Both the position numbers and the translations under genes were made by a program. Shown here piece by piece: positions 25,210 through 33,674 of a DNA stretch of 64,000 nt. The stretch is from Neobacillus niacini (GTDB lineage: Bacteria > Bacillota > Bacilli > Bacillales > Cytobacillaceae). Numbering within the stretch: position 1 is the stretch's first letter; the number at the start of each line of letters is the position of its first letter. The stretch spans positions 62,001-126,000 of the forward strand of contig NZ_JAMBOB010000008.1 of the NCBI RefSeq assembly GCF_023715415.1. Reading direction: 5' to 3'. The notes under the pieces were generated by a model. It worked only from the letters and a program-made list of their open reading frames with translations. It made no database searches and was not told the DNA's origin.

Positions 25210-25791
25210 TTAATTTATCTCATTAGTAAGGTTCTTCATCATATCTTCGTCCATTGGACCAATTATTTTTTTTGTAATGATTCCTTTTGAATCTATGATA
25301 TAGCTTGTTGGAATACTAAAGGCTTGATATTGTGCACCAATTGTTCCCTCCTCATCTAGGGGGATAGCAAAGGTAAGACCATATTCTTTTACAAAATTCT
25401 CAATCTCTGTTTTTCCCTTATCCATATTTGTCAGGTTGACAGCCACTATTTCAATGTCATTTCCTTTGTTTTTTTCATAAAAGTTTTGCATATGGGGCAT
25501 TTCTGCTTTGCATGGCGGGCACCACGTAGCCCAAAAATTCAAAATGACCTTTTTACCTTTATAATCAGAAAGCTGTACTGTTTCACCTCCTAGTGTAGTT
25601 AATTCAAAATTAGGAGCTGGATTTCCTTCCTTTACTTGTGAGAGATCTACACCTGGAATATCCTCAGAAGTAGGAGCCTCTGCTGAAGTGATTTCTTTGT
25701 TTCCCTCTGTGACGGATGGTTTTAACAAATTTACGAGGATAATTGCGGCTGCCAGCAGGATAATAGCAATTGATAAAAGATTTTTATTCAA
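25210..25791 (-). CDS. TlpA/ResA-type membrane-anchored thiol-disulfide oxidoreductase
   Basis: A 193-residue protein with an uncleaved N-terminal anchor (about 5-24), a short linker and a thioredoxin-fold domain with the active site WATWCPPCKAEMP (Cys about 89 and 92). The cis-Pro loop is SIPTSYIID. This is the ordinary dithiol version; both cysteines are encoded by Cys codons. It overlaps the upstream membrane-protein gene by 8 nt and ends the CcdA-regulator-kinase-OsmC fragment-membrane protein operon. It probably receives electrons from the CcdA protein of the same operon and reduces disulfides outside the membrane. Confidence 0.9.
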   Translation of the reverse strand: MNKNLLSIAIILLAAAIILVNLLKPSVTEGNKEITSAEAPTSEDIPGVDLSQVKEGNPAPNFELTTLGGETVQLSDYKGKKVILNFWATWCPPCKAEMPHMQNFYEKNKGNDIEIVAVNLTNMDKGKTEIENFVKEYGLTFAIPLDEEGTIGAQYQAFSIPTSYIIDSKGIITKKIIGPMDEDMMKNLTNEIN

Positions 25792-26410
25792 GTAATTCGG
25801 CCTCCTTGTCCATTTTTTTAAAAAGTGAAAGTACAGTTAAACCAATCCAAGTTAATGTAAGTGCCTTAAAAGAAAACAATGTACTGAAAATGCTGAAGAG
25901 CAAAAGCTCTATGAGTATCAACACAATGATGATTGGCCCAGTGATAGGTTTGCTTTTTCTTTTTAGGAATAAAAAGAGGACAATATATCCGGCAAATACG
26001 ACGAAATGGGAAAACACTTCTATCCATTGCATTTCTAAAAGTTTACTAATCACTTCATATGTGAAAAAGAAGAGAAGAAAAATGCTGCCAGCTTCTTTTT
26101 GCAATCCAGGATGTTTTTTACCTGCTAGAAACAATAAATATAGAGACAGCAATGTTAATCCTATGAAATGTCCCTTTGTGCCTCCGTTGAAATAAAGAAT
26201 AGAAAGGGGTAAATCTATAAACATGGTTATATTAAACAGGATGTAACTTAGTTTCCACGCTAGAAAGTAGAGAAAAAAGCTATTCCAATACCATTCCCCA
26301 ACTTTTGCACCTGTTAGCAGCTTATATAATAGGGATGCTCCAAAAAGTGTAGTTAAGACAGCAAGCCACAAAGAAGGTAGGGAAAAGTTTCCTATTTGAT
26401 AATAACTCAT
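25784..26410 (-). CDS. Six-helix membrane protein of a thiol-redox operon
   Basis: A 208-residue integral membrane protein of about six helices that I do not recognise with certainty. It has no Cys pair and no catalytic motif that I can name; the loop between helices 3 and 4 is AGKKHPGLQKEAG. The start overlaps the stop of the small OsmC-like gene (ATGA) and the end overlaps the tlpA-like gene, so all three are translationally coupled. A role in assembling or anchoring the TlpA/CcdA electron pathway is inference from context only. Confidence 0.8.
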   Translation of the reverse strand: MSYYQIGNFSLPSLWLAVLTTLFGASLLYKLLTGAKVGEWYWNSFFLYFLAWKLSYILFNITMFIDLPLSILYFNGGTKGHFIGLTLLSLYLLFLAGKKHPGLQKEAGSIFLLFFFTYEVISKLLEMQWIEVFSHFVVFAGYIVLFLFLKRKSKPITGPIIIVLILIELLLFSIFSTLFSFKALTLTWIGLTVLSLFKKMDKEAELLE

Positions 26411-26550
26411 TCGTATTCACCGCAGCACCCAACTAAAGAAGAAACAAACAATTCGTATGGGCGATAACCATTGTTCTCATTGGGGGAAATGGAGATTTCA
26501 CCGAACCCTAATTTACCACTAATTTTTTCATCTTCAATTGTAAGTTTCAT
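26407..26550 (-). CDS. Truncated OsmC-family small protein
   Basis: A 47-residue frame with a good ribosome site (AAGGAGTG, 7 nt before ATG 26550). The sequence MKLTIEDEKISGKLGFGEIS followed by GYRPYELFVSSLVGC matches the N-terminal third of YhfA-type OsmC proteins up to the first redox cysteine. It then ends CCGEYE-stop instead of continuing with CSGGVLRKIL. The stop overlaps the next start (ATGA). Either the gene is a remnant kept because its translation feeds the next gene, or a genuine small dithiol (CC) peptide. The final TGA is not a Sec candidate because the frame closes soon after and shows no OsmC continuation. Confidence 0.6.
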   Translation of the reverse strand: MKLTIEDEKISGKLGFGEISISPNENNGYRPYELFVSSLVGCCGEYE

Positions 26551-26635
26551 AGTATCACTCCTTAGAACAAGATTATCCTTTTCATTTGTTAAGCAATGAT
26601 TAAGAAATAAGAATTCAAATATATATTTAAATTAT

Positions 26636-27703
26636 TTATTCGACTATTTCCATTAAAGGTAGTGCAATCCAAAAGATATGCTGGCAGCCATCCGTCTCTA
26701 ACCCGATTTTTCCATCATGGGCTAGTATAATGCTTTTTGAAATTGTAAGACCTAAGCCGGCCCCTTCGGATTTGGTGCTTCTTGATTCCTCCAGGCGATA
26801 AAAACGTTCAAAGATTCGTTCTTTTTTATCCGGGTCAATGAATTGCCCTTGATGTTCAAAAGTAATGAAATACATATCAACATTTTTTACCCCGCTAATA
26901 GTCAATTTACTACCTGTATTATAATCTAGAATATTTTGAAGAATGTTTGTGAAAACCTGTATTAGACCGTCCTGATTCCCTAATATTTGTTCTTTCTCAA
27001 TATCAATTTTCAATTCTTTGAAACGTTGTTGCAGTTTTAACTGGAATGCAGTTAATGTTTCATCCAGAACCTTTTCGATTGCAACGGGGTTAAACTGTTT
27101 ATCTGCAAAGTAATTTCCGTTATTCCATGAATTTAATTCTGTTATAAGTTCAACAATTCTAGTTATCCTGCGAGATTCCTCAAGCAGGGAGCCAAATAAA
27201 TCTGGATTTCCTTTAATTACGCCGTTTTGCAGTGCCTCCAGATAACCGTTTATATTCGTCAAAGGAGTTCGAAGTTCGTGGGCGATATCACGAAGCATTT
27301 CATCCCGTTGTTCCCTAACAGAGTTGAGTGTTTGGGCCATTGTGTTAAAGTTTTCAATTAGTTCCTTTAATTCACCGCTTGAATTTAACTTAACTAAAGA
27401 AGGAGACTTGCCTTCTTTGATTTCTTTAGCAGATTTTGTTAAATGTTTTATAGGTTCTACAATTCTCTTTACCGTTACGTAATGAAAAAATCCCGCGATG
27501 ATAAAAGCAAGGAATGCCACTTTCCAGAGAAATTCATTAAGTATATTGATAAGGTCTGTTCCAACCATATTTTCCGAATTAACTAAATAACAGGCGTACT
27601 CCTTTACTGAGAATCCTGCAAGTAGTATAACGAGCAGAATGACTATGCAATTAAGGGCAACTAGCTTTGATATAAGGTTGGATAATTTTTTAAATGCCCA
27701 CAA
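26636..27703 (-). CDS. Sensor histidine kinase of the thiol-redox operon
   Basis: A 355-residue kinase with two membrane helices (about 12-32 and 50-70) and only a short extracytoplasmic loop of about 18 residues with one Cys in TM1/loop (EYACYLV). HAMP, HisKA (RDIAHELRTPLTNINGY) and HATPase_c (NILQNILDYN, RSTKSEGAGLGLTISK) follow. The N-box asparagine pair and G-boxes are intact, although DxGxG is replaced by FEHQGQF. It overlaps the response regulator by 14 nt. With so small a loop it may sense the membrane or a partner such as the CcdA-type protein, and not a ligand outside. Confidence 0.9.
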   Translation of the reverse strand: MWAFKKLSNLISKLVALNCIVILLVILLAGFSVKEYACYLVNSENMVGTDLINILNEFLWKVAFLAFIIAGFFHYVTVKRIVEPIKHLTKSAKEIKEGKSPSLVKLNSSGELKELIENFNTMAQTLNSVREQRDEMLRDIAHELRTPLTNINGYLEALQNGVIKGNPDLFGSLLEESRRITRIVELITELNSWNNGNYFADKQFNPVAIEKVLDETLTAFQLKLQQRFKELKIDIEKEQILGNQDGLIQVFTNILQNILDYNTGSKLTISGVKNVDMYFITFEHQGQFIDPDKKERIFERFYRLEESRSTKSEGAGLGLTISKSIILAHDGKIGLETDGCQHIFWIALPLMEIVE

Positions 27704-28388
27704 ACTTATACCCCATTCCTCTTATCGTTTGGATATATTCCTTAGGTGTCTTTTCCTTTATTTTTTCCCGCAAATTCTTTATATGGACATCTATGGTTCT
27801 GTCTGAAACAGCTTTTTCATTTTTTTCATAGATATAGGTGAGTAATTGTTCTCTAGATAAGATATGATCTGGATGTTGCATAAAAGTATGAAGCAGCTTA
27901 AATTCAAAATGAGTCAACTCTAGCTGTTCACCGTTAATCCAAGCTTCTCCTTTTGCTGGTTTAATTGTAATCCCAGTAAAGCTGAGCTTTCCGCAACGGC
28001 TTGCGGTTCTTCTTAAAACGGCTTCTATTCTAACCATTAGTTCAGCAGGGCTAAAGGGTTTGACCACATAGTCATCAGCCCCTAATTTAAACCCGTGGAT
28101 TCGGTTTTTTTCAGATACTTTAGCAGAAAGAATAATTATAGGCATCATACTTTTTAATTCTTCTCGAACCCATCTTAAGATATCTTCACCACTGATTTCG
28201 GGCAGCATAAGATCTAGAATGAGGATACAAGGATCCAAATGTTCGATTTTCTCCTTGGCTTCTAACCCATTAGCTGCTTCACTTACTTCATAGCCTTCTT
28301 GAGTTAAATAGATTTTTACAAGCTGACGAATTTTAGGGTCATCTTCCACGACTAAGACGGTTTTTCCAATTAGCTTCTTTGGTGACAA
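27690..28388 (-). CDS. OmpR-family response regulator of the thiol-redox operon
   Basis: A 232-residue regulator with a TTG start at 28388 after GGGAGAG. Receiver: EDD near 15-17, Asp59 in LILDLMLPEISG, Ser in ILSAK, Lys in YVVKPF. The winged-helix effector contains LTHFEFKLLHTFM, SDRTIDVHIKNLREKI and TIRGMGYKF. It sits 15 nt downstream of the ccdA-like gene and overlaps the kinase gene. It probably controls its own operon; targets are not visible from sequence. Confidence 0.92.
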   Translation of the reverse strand: MSPKKLIGKTVLVVEDDPKIRQLVKIYLTQEGYEVSEAANGLEAKEKIEHLDPCILILDLMLPEISGEDILRWVREELKSMMPIIILSAKVSEKNRIHGFKLGADDYVVKPFSPAELMVRIEAVLRRTASRCGKLSFTGITIKPAKGEAWINGEQLELTHFEFKLLHTFMQHPDHILSREQLLTYIYEKNEKAVSDRTIDVHIKNLREKIKEKTPKEYIQTIRGMGYKFVGI

Positions 28389-28403
28389 GAATTCTCTCCC
28401 TTT

Positions 28404-29117
28404 CTAAAACTGAAATAAACTGTAAGCTGACAGCCATGCACTAATTTTCTGCATTTGTCCGCTTAAAACTAAAAATCCTAGCATAACCATGAAAATCCCA
28501 TTTACAAATGCAAGTTTTGATAAATATTTATTGATTTTTTTCATTGTTTTTAAAGAATAAGATATAACAATACTAATAATAAAAAATGGTATAGCCATTC
28601 CAAGAGAATAGGCTCCTAACAGGAATATTCCTTCGGATAAAGTATCTGAAGCGCTTGCTAATAATAATATCGACGACAGTGCGAGTCCTACACAAGGGGA
28701 CCATCCACTGGCAAATGCCATTCCAAGTAAAACAGAACTAAATATACTTTTGGGTTTAAGTTCTGATTGTATTCTTTTTTCTTTCATTAATAATTTAAAT
28801 TTTAGCAGTCCGGCCATCTGTAAGCCAAAAATGATAATTAAAAGACCTGCAATCTGCATAATCAGAATCCGATAATTCATCAATATTTTACCAATAAAGC
28901 TTGCTGAGGCACCCAGTGCAATAAAAATGATACCAAACCCGATAATAAATCCGATTGATCTAATATAAAGCTTTGTCCGATCTACCTGCATTTTAGAGTC
29001 TTCAATTTTCCCCCCAGTTAAATGGGTAATATAAGCTGGAAGGAGGGGAAAAACACATGGAGAAAAAAAGGACAGGATACCACTAGCTATGGCAAAAAAT
29101 ATTCCGATATCATTCAC
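28404..29117 (-). CDS. ccdA: CcdA-family thiol-disulfide membrane transporter
   Basis: A 237-residue six-helix protein that carries reducing power from cytosolic thioredoxin across the membrane. Both half-motifs with the redox cysteines are present: FFSPCVFPLLPAY in helix 1 and SGWSPCVGLALSS in helix 4. GTG start at 29117 after AAGGAGTG. It is the first gene of a six-gene operon ending with a TlpA-type oxidoreductase, the usual acceptor. A related broken gene lies at 4742-5043. In bacilli such pairs serve cytochrome c maturation, spore synthesis or extracellular thiol repair; which applies here is open. Confidence 0.92.
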   Translation of the reverse strand: MNDIGIFFAIASGILSFFSPCVFPLLPAYITHLTGGKIEDSKMQVDRTKLYIRSIGFIIGFGIIFIALGASASFIGKILMNYRILIMQIAGLLIIIFGLQMAGLLKFKLLMKEKRIQSELKPKSIFSSVLLGMAFASGWSPCVGLALSSILLLASASDTLSEGIFLLGAYSLGMAIPFFIISIVISYSLKTMKKINKYLSKLAFVNGIFMVMLGFLVLSGQMQKISAWLSAYSLFQF

Positions 29118-29250
29118 AAATAATCACTCCTTTTGATTAATTATGGGTGATATTTGTTAAGGATTAATTAAGAACAAAAAATAAAATGTTATTTATCCCA
29201 TGTAATTCGATTATATATGAATATTAACTAATAAATTTGGAGGTAAAACA

Positions 29251-29856
29251 TTGAATCAGTGGAACACTCGTTTTCAAGCAGAGGATTATGTATATGGAAA
29301 GAAACCAAATATTTTTTTAGAAGAAACTATAAGAAAACTCCAATTGTCGGGTAACGCCTTGGCTATTGCTGAAGGTGAAGGGCGTAATGGTGTTTTCCTA
29401 GCTGAACAAGGAATGAATGTCACAACATGGGATTATGCAGAATCTGGCCTAGATAAAACCAAAAAACTCGCTGAAGAACGCGGAGTTAATATTCAAACTG
29501 AACTTGTTGATTTAAACAATGCAGAATGGACACCAGATGCGTGGGATGAAATAGTATGTATCTTTGGTCATTTTCCACTGGAATTACGTAAAAAAACACT
29601 TGCAGGAGTAAGAGAGGCTGTTAAGCCAGGGGGATACTACATAACGGAAGTATATTCGCAAAAACAGATTCCCTATAATAGTGGGGGACCCCGCGATATT
29701 AATTTTTTATATAGGCCTGAAGAGTTTTGGCAAACCTTTGCTGATTGGCGTATTCTTCATTTTTTCATGGGAGAGGTTGTACGTAATGAAGGCGAACTTC
29801 ATAATGGTTTGTCTCATGTTATTCAGTTTGTCGGTCAAAAACCATATCGGGATTAA
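29251..29856 (+). CDS. SAM-dependent methyltransferase (TehB-like class I)
   Basis: A 201-residue cytosolic methyltransferase. TTG start at 29251 after GGAGG. SAM-binding motif I is AIAEGEGRNGVFLAEQG, followed by the acidic end of strand 2 (TWDYAES) and motif II (WDEIVCIFGHFPL). The family includes TehB-type enzymes that can methylate tellurite or selenite and other class I methyltransferases of unknown substrate. The substrate is not identifiable here. It is monocistronic and followed by the GATAGGAGTTAGC hairpin repeat, which may serve as terminator. Confidence 0.85.
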   Translation: MNQWNTRFQAEDYVYGKKPNIFLEETIRKLQLSGNALAIAEGEGRNGVFLAEQGMNVTTWDYAESGLDKTKKLAEERGVNIQTELVDLNNAEWTPDAWDEIVCIFGHFPLELRKKTLAGVREAVKPGGYYITEVYSQKQIPYNSGGPRDINFLYRPEEFWQTFADWRILHFFMGEVVRNEGELHNGLSHVIQFVGQKPYRD

Positions 29857-29884
29857 AATTTTGGGACGGAAAACCTTTAGTTAG

Positions 29885-29926
29885 ATAAGGATAGGAGTTA
29901 GCGATTCAATTCCGCTACTCCTATCC
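29885..29926. repeat. Short hairpin repeat GATAGGAGTTAGC, copy 2
   Basis: GATAGGAGTTAGC and GCTACTCCTATC form a stem around a short loop. It differs from the copy at 14057-14096 by a base or two in the loop. It sits 3' of the methyltransferase gene. Confidence 0.8.
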
Positions 29927-29975
29927 CAATTGGATGTGTCATCGACAAATTATGGGTAGTAGTGCCAGGCACCTG

Positions 29976-31127
29976 CTAACAACCACTAATCACAACATTG
30001 GCTCCAGTTAGTGTGATTGTAAAGGTAGATGCTCCGTCAAAGGTTGCTGTTACTGTTCCATCCTGATTGGCTACAATAAATACACGATAAAAAGCTCCTC
30101 CAAGTATGACTCCCGCTTGAATCACCGCTTCATTTACATCGCACACCGTAGAGATGGTTCCGTCTTCAAACTCTCCCGGAATAAGAATCTGTACAAACTC
30201 CTCCCTAATAACGACGGATATTGTACTATTCGCAGCATCACAATTACACGGAACATTAATAAAAAGATTGGATATTGTTGCTGGAAAAAACACATTATCC
30301 CCAGTGACTGTAATCACTGTATTTTGAACCGTTGAGATTGTTACGGCACAGGCGCAATTGTTTACAGGTTCAAGCCCCTCATCTTGGCACTCTTCCACAT
30401 CGACAACGGCATTCGAAATTTTAAAAAGAAGACGGTTTTGTTCATTTACTAAGAAAATCGTCATATTCCCATTCTCATTCAAGGTAATGAATGCGTTATA
30501 TTCGCCATTCAACTGATTGTTGGAAGCACTGACATTAACTCTAGCTCTAATTAAAGCTGTGTTAAATGCGGGGGTGCAGAAAATGTCTGCTGTGTTTTCA
30601 ACTAAGGTGATGGCCGCAAATGGACAACCTCCACGTGAAAATCGCAACTGGATTCTATCATCTTCCGTTGTACAATTCTCACCTATAAAAAGATCAATAT
30701 GATCCACAGTTACATTAAAGTCAATCATTTCCTCATTTATATAGGCAGCATCCACAACCGCCTCGCCAGTTGCAGCCGTGGCAAAGCATAAGTTTTCTAT
30801 CGCTGGGACATCCCCAATTAAATCAGCCACTTCTTTCAGCTTTAATAAAAGTAGCCTCTCTTTTTTTGTGATGGTTTTCAATGTTTTGTTAATACTGCGA
30901 TTTAGTCGCAACAAATCATCTAATGATCTGACCATTGGACCATCGTTTCCACTACCGTTGACAGACAGTTTACCTAATGCTATTTGAAGCAAATCAGCTT
31001 CAGATTTAACCAAGTAGTAGCCTAGCGCAAGCTCTTCAAAGCCAATCGAGGCTAAAAGAAGATTAATAACCTGGTTCCGATTTAAACGACTTAAATCTGT
31101 ACCATTTGGAAATATCATTTGATACAA
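29976..31127 (-). CDS. Probable spore-surface (exosporium-like) protein
   Basis: A 383-residue acidic protein without signal peptide or membrane helix. The N-terminal 130 residues carry two segments seen in many Bacillus collagen-like and exosporium proteins: LLASIGFEELALGYYLVKSE and LLRLNRSINKTLKTITKKER followed by LLLLKLKEV. The rest (about 140-383) is beta-rich with repeated NCACAVT and CNCDA-type cysteine patches and ends in a TFDGAST/VVISGC strand. Collagen-like Gly-X-Y repeats are absent. It has an AAAGGGGGAA ribosome site. Spore coat or exosporium location is inference from the N-terminal module. Confidence 0.65.
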   Translation of the reverse strand: MYQMIFPNGTDLSRLNRNQVINLLLASIGFEELALGYYLVKSEADLLQIALGKLSVNGSGNDGPMVRSLDDLLRLNRSINKTLKTITKKERLLLLKLKEVADLIGDVPAIENLCFATAATGEAVVDAAYINEEMIDFNVTVDHIDLFIGENCTTEDDRIQLRFSRGGCPFAAITLVENTADIFCTPAFNTALIRARVNVSASNNQLNGEYNAFITLNENGNMTIFLVNEQNRLLFKISNAVVDVEECQDEGLEPVNNCACAVTISTVQNTVITVTGDNVFFPATISNLFINVPCNCDAANSTISVVIREEFVQILIPGEFEDGTISTVCDVNEAVIQAGVILGGAFYRVFIVANQDGTVTATFDGASTFTITLTGANVVISGC

Positions 31128-31581
31128 TTCCCCCTTTTTCAGCTAATAACAGCTATGTTTGAATTGGATTCCTCTTATGGAAAAACGAATGAGACATATC
31201 GACGATTACCGTTAGTTATAAAGGAGTGTTTAGTGAGGATGATGATGGATGCCTTCGGAAACATGAGGAAAGGTGAAAAATACACTGGCCATACCTAAAT
31301 TCTTTTTTCCATCATAGTTGTGTTCATAGTATGCAGAGTTCGACAGCCTGTACAATGAATTTACCCAGAAGAATGGTTATAAAGTATTTTCGTAACAATG
31401 GACAAAAAAGTAACAACCTGCAGCCCAACTTATACCTGGACGGTACAAGTTGGGCTGCAGGCCAAAGACATTATCATTTATAGAGTAGCTGATACTACCC
31501 CATGGGGTGGTTGGAGCTGTCTCTTATTACTAAAATGATTATTGATTGGGATTAATATTCAATCTATAATAACAAGTTTTT
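31128..31581. other. Intergenic region without a supported gene
   Basis: About 450 bases. The first part is presumably the promoter of the minus-strand spore-type protein. A long perfect inverted repeat (31417-31461, separate entry) is the only clear structure. No open frame here looks genuine. Confidence 0.6.
31417..31461. repeat. Perfect 15-bp inverted repeat
   Basis: CCTGCAGCCCAACTT (31417-31431) pairs exactly with AAGTTGGGCTGCAGG (31447-31461), with a further TACC/GGTA stem inside the 15-nt loop. There is no T-run after it. It could be a terminator of the minus-strand esterase or a small palindromic repeat. Confidence 0.7.
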
Positions 31582-32292
31582 TTATTCTAGTGAAATTCCT
31601 AGCCTTTGGCTACACTCCATCCATTTATTAGCATAACGTATACCAAATTCACGAAGAGATTTAGAATTAAAATGTAGACGATCTCCATTATCAGTCAAAT
31701 CTTTTGCAGAAACAAATGCATAGTATTTATCATCCAAACTAAGACTTTTTAGCTGATTATTAATTACTGGTGAATATGCACAGTTTTCATATTTAAGTAA
31801 AAACTCTCCTAATTCCCCTATAATGATGGGTATACTAGTTTGATTAATATCCACTAACAAAGAGGCGATAAATGTTTGAAATCTGTCTTTATAGTTCTGT
31901 GCAGTGCTCAAGTGGTCTGCGTCACTTTCCCCTTGATGCCACAGAATTCCTTTTAAGCTACTTGACTCAAGTGCTTTTATTGTTTCACTCACAGCATTGG
32001 TATAAAGTAGCTCTCCTTGCTTCCATTCAGCAAGGGAGGTTCCTCCAAATGCACAAGGAATAAGCCCAATTTTTTTATCGAATTTTCTTTGTAAGGTATC
32101 AGCAAAGCTCATTCCTAATCCGATTCCTGCTAAATCTGGTTTATCAGTATGTAAAGGCTCCTCTGCTAACATCCAAGTGTTGTCCCTAAACATATAAAGA
32201 TTATCATTATATATGGTATCTGCTTCGTGGATTAGGCCTCTTCCTGCCATATTGGACTGTCCGATTAATAGAAATGAATTTATCAAAATCAA
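31582..32292 (-). CDS. SASA-family carbohydrate acetylesterase (CE6/sialate O-acetylesterase-like)
   Basis: A 236-residue SGNH-fold esterase without signal peptide. The catalytic Ser lies in LIGQSNMAGRG, block III-like in PCAFGGTSLAEW and GILWHQGESD, and the catalytic His in GDRLHFNSKSLREFG. It probably removes acetyl groups from sugars. The start is one of several TTG/GTG codons; TTG 32292 lies 5 nt after GGAGG and is preferred. It follows the HIBADH-family reductase by about 70 nt on the same strand, so it belongs to the carbohydrate cluster. Confidence 0.85.
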   Translation of the reverse strand: MILINSFLLIGQSNMAGRGLIHEADTIYNDNLYMFRDNTWMLAEEPLHTDKPDLAGIGLGMSFADTLQRKFDKKIGLIPCAFGGTSLAEWKQGELLYTNAVSETIKALESSSLKGILWHQGESDADHLSTAQNYKDRFQTFIASLLVDINQTSIPIIIGELGEFLLKYENCAYSPVINNQLKSLSLDDKYYAFVSAKDLTDNGDRLHFNSKSLREFGIRYANKWMECSQRLGISLE

Positions 32293-32362
32293 TCCCACCT
32301 CCCATCAAAAATAAGGTAAAATTTGGAGGTTTACTTCCTTTAGTAAAGGTCAAGGAATTCTA

Positions 32363-33262
32363 TTAAATTTTTACTTCTTCTTTAGGTGTTTGGATATTAG
32401 CCATTCTTTCAAAGAAATCAATAATAAATGAATGATCTTTATTTCCATTTCCAATTGCGATTTCAGCGCTGAAAATTTCCTTCACTAAATTAGTAATAGG
32501 CAGAGGCACTCCTAGAGCATTTGCTGTTGCTTGTACGTTGTTTAGATCTTTAAAGTTTGTTTCAATACGACCGCCAGGTTCAAAGTTTCTTTCAATTATT
32601 CTTTGCATTTTTGCATTCATTACAGCGCTGCCTGCAAGTCCTCCATGAATAGCTTCAAACAGTTTATTTAACTCAAGACCAGCCTTCGTTGCAAATACAC
32701 ACGCTTCGGATAGTGCAGCAAGATGTATACTAACCATTATTTGATTTGCTAATTTTGCTGTCGAGCCTGTTCCGTTTTCACCAACATGAACCACATCTTC
32801 TCCCATTGATTGGAGTAAAGGAAGAATTTTTGTTACGTGTTCTTTATCTCCACCAGCCATTATGGATAACCTTCCTTCAATGGCCATTGGTTCTCCCCCG
32901 CTAACAGGTGCATCGATGAAGGATATACCATAGTCTTTAAGTTTACTTGCAAATAATTTGGAATCCTCAGTTGAAACTGAACTCATATCAATAACAATTG
33001 TGTTTGGTTTAGCATTTTTAGCGATTCCATCCTCAGTAAATAACACTTGTGAAACATGTTTTGCTGCAGGAAGCATTGTGATGATTACATCGCAGGTTTC
33101 CGCAATATCCTTATTTGATTCACAAGGATGTCCGCCCAAAGCGGTAAGCTCCTTTACAACATCTTTATTCAAATCTAAAAGATAGGTATCAAAACCATCT
33201 TTTATTAAGTGCATAGCCATTGGTTTTCCCATAATACCTAATCCAATAAATCCAACTTTCAT
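32363..33262 (-). CDS. HIBADH-family NAD(P)-dependent reductase (GarR/LtnD-like)
   Basis: A 299-residue beta-hydroxyacid dehydrogenase. The ATG at 33262 follows GGAGG and begins MKVGFIGLGIMGKPMA, the Rossmann nucleotide-binding motif. Substrate-binding signature is DAPVSGGEPMA; the catalytic Lys lies in GSTAKLANQ. The family includes 3-hydroxyisobutyrate, tartronate semialdehyde and L-threonate dehydrogenases; the clustered genes for C3/C4 sugar metabolism favour a small hydroxyacid such as threonate or glycerate, but specificity is not readable. It is transcribed divergently from rpiB, sharing a 410-nt promoter region. Confidence 0.88.
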   Translation of the reverse strand: MKVGFIGLGIMGKPMAMHLIKDGFDTYLLDLNKDVVKELTALGGHPCESNKDIAETCDVIITMLPAAKHVSQVLFTEDGIAKNAKPNTIVIDMSSVSTEDSKLFASKLKDYGISFIDAPVSGGEPMAIEGRLSIMAGGDKEHVTKILPLLQSMGEDVVHVGENGTGSTAKLANQIMVSIHLAALSEACVFATKAGLELNKLFEAIHGGLAGSAVMNAKMQRIIERNFEPGGRIETNFKDLNNVQATANALGVPLPITNLVKEIFSAEIAIGNGNKDHSFIIDFFERMANIQTPKEEVKI

Positions 33263-33674
33263 ATTAAAAACCTCCAATTAATTATTTTCCTTCTTCAATT
33301 TTATACCATTGCCATGAAAGTGTACATAATGTTTTTATGTAATTTGTTAAAAATAAATTAAATTCGTAAACCTACGAAAGAAAACGATAGTAAAAGATAA
33401 GGAAATCAACAAAAAATGTAATCAAAAAACCCTTTTTTCTTCAAGTTTCTGTGAAATACATAGCGGAAACAGAGGTTTTTAAGGGATTAATTACTTTCTT
33501 TAAGGAAAAATGAAATTAATAGACTACTCACTATATGAATTTACTTTTCTTTATAATTACTTAGCAAAATAAAAAAAAACGAAAGAAAAGTTGAATAAAA
33601 CGATTAAATATAATAGAATTAATGTGAAAATAATAATAAATAATTTTTTTGAAATACGAAAGGGGAATTTTTTC
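33263..33674. other. Divergent promoter region of the sugar cluster
   Basis: About 410 very AT-rich bases between the minus-strand reductase and rpiB. A weak inverted repeat (GTTTCTGT near 33445 and GAAACAGA near 33467) is the only structure noticed. It is a candidate binding region for the nearby DeoR regulator. No gene is supported. Confidence 0.5.

Noticed and set aside
26407-26409. TGA ending the OsmC fragment as a third selenocysteine codon
   Set aside because: The frame closes after four more codons with a TAG, shows no OsmC continuation, and the TGA overlaps the ATG of the next gene; no hairpin like the other two was seen.
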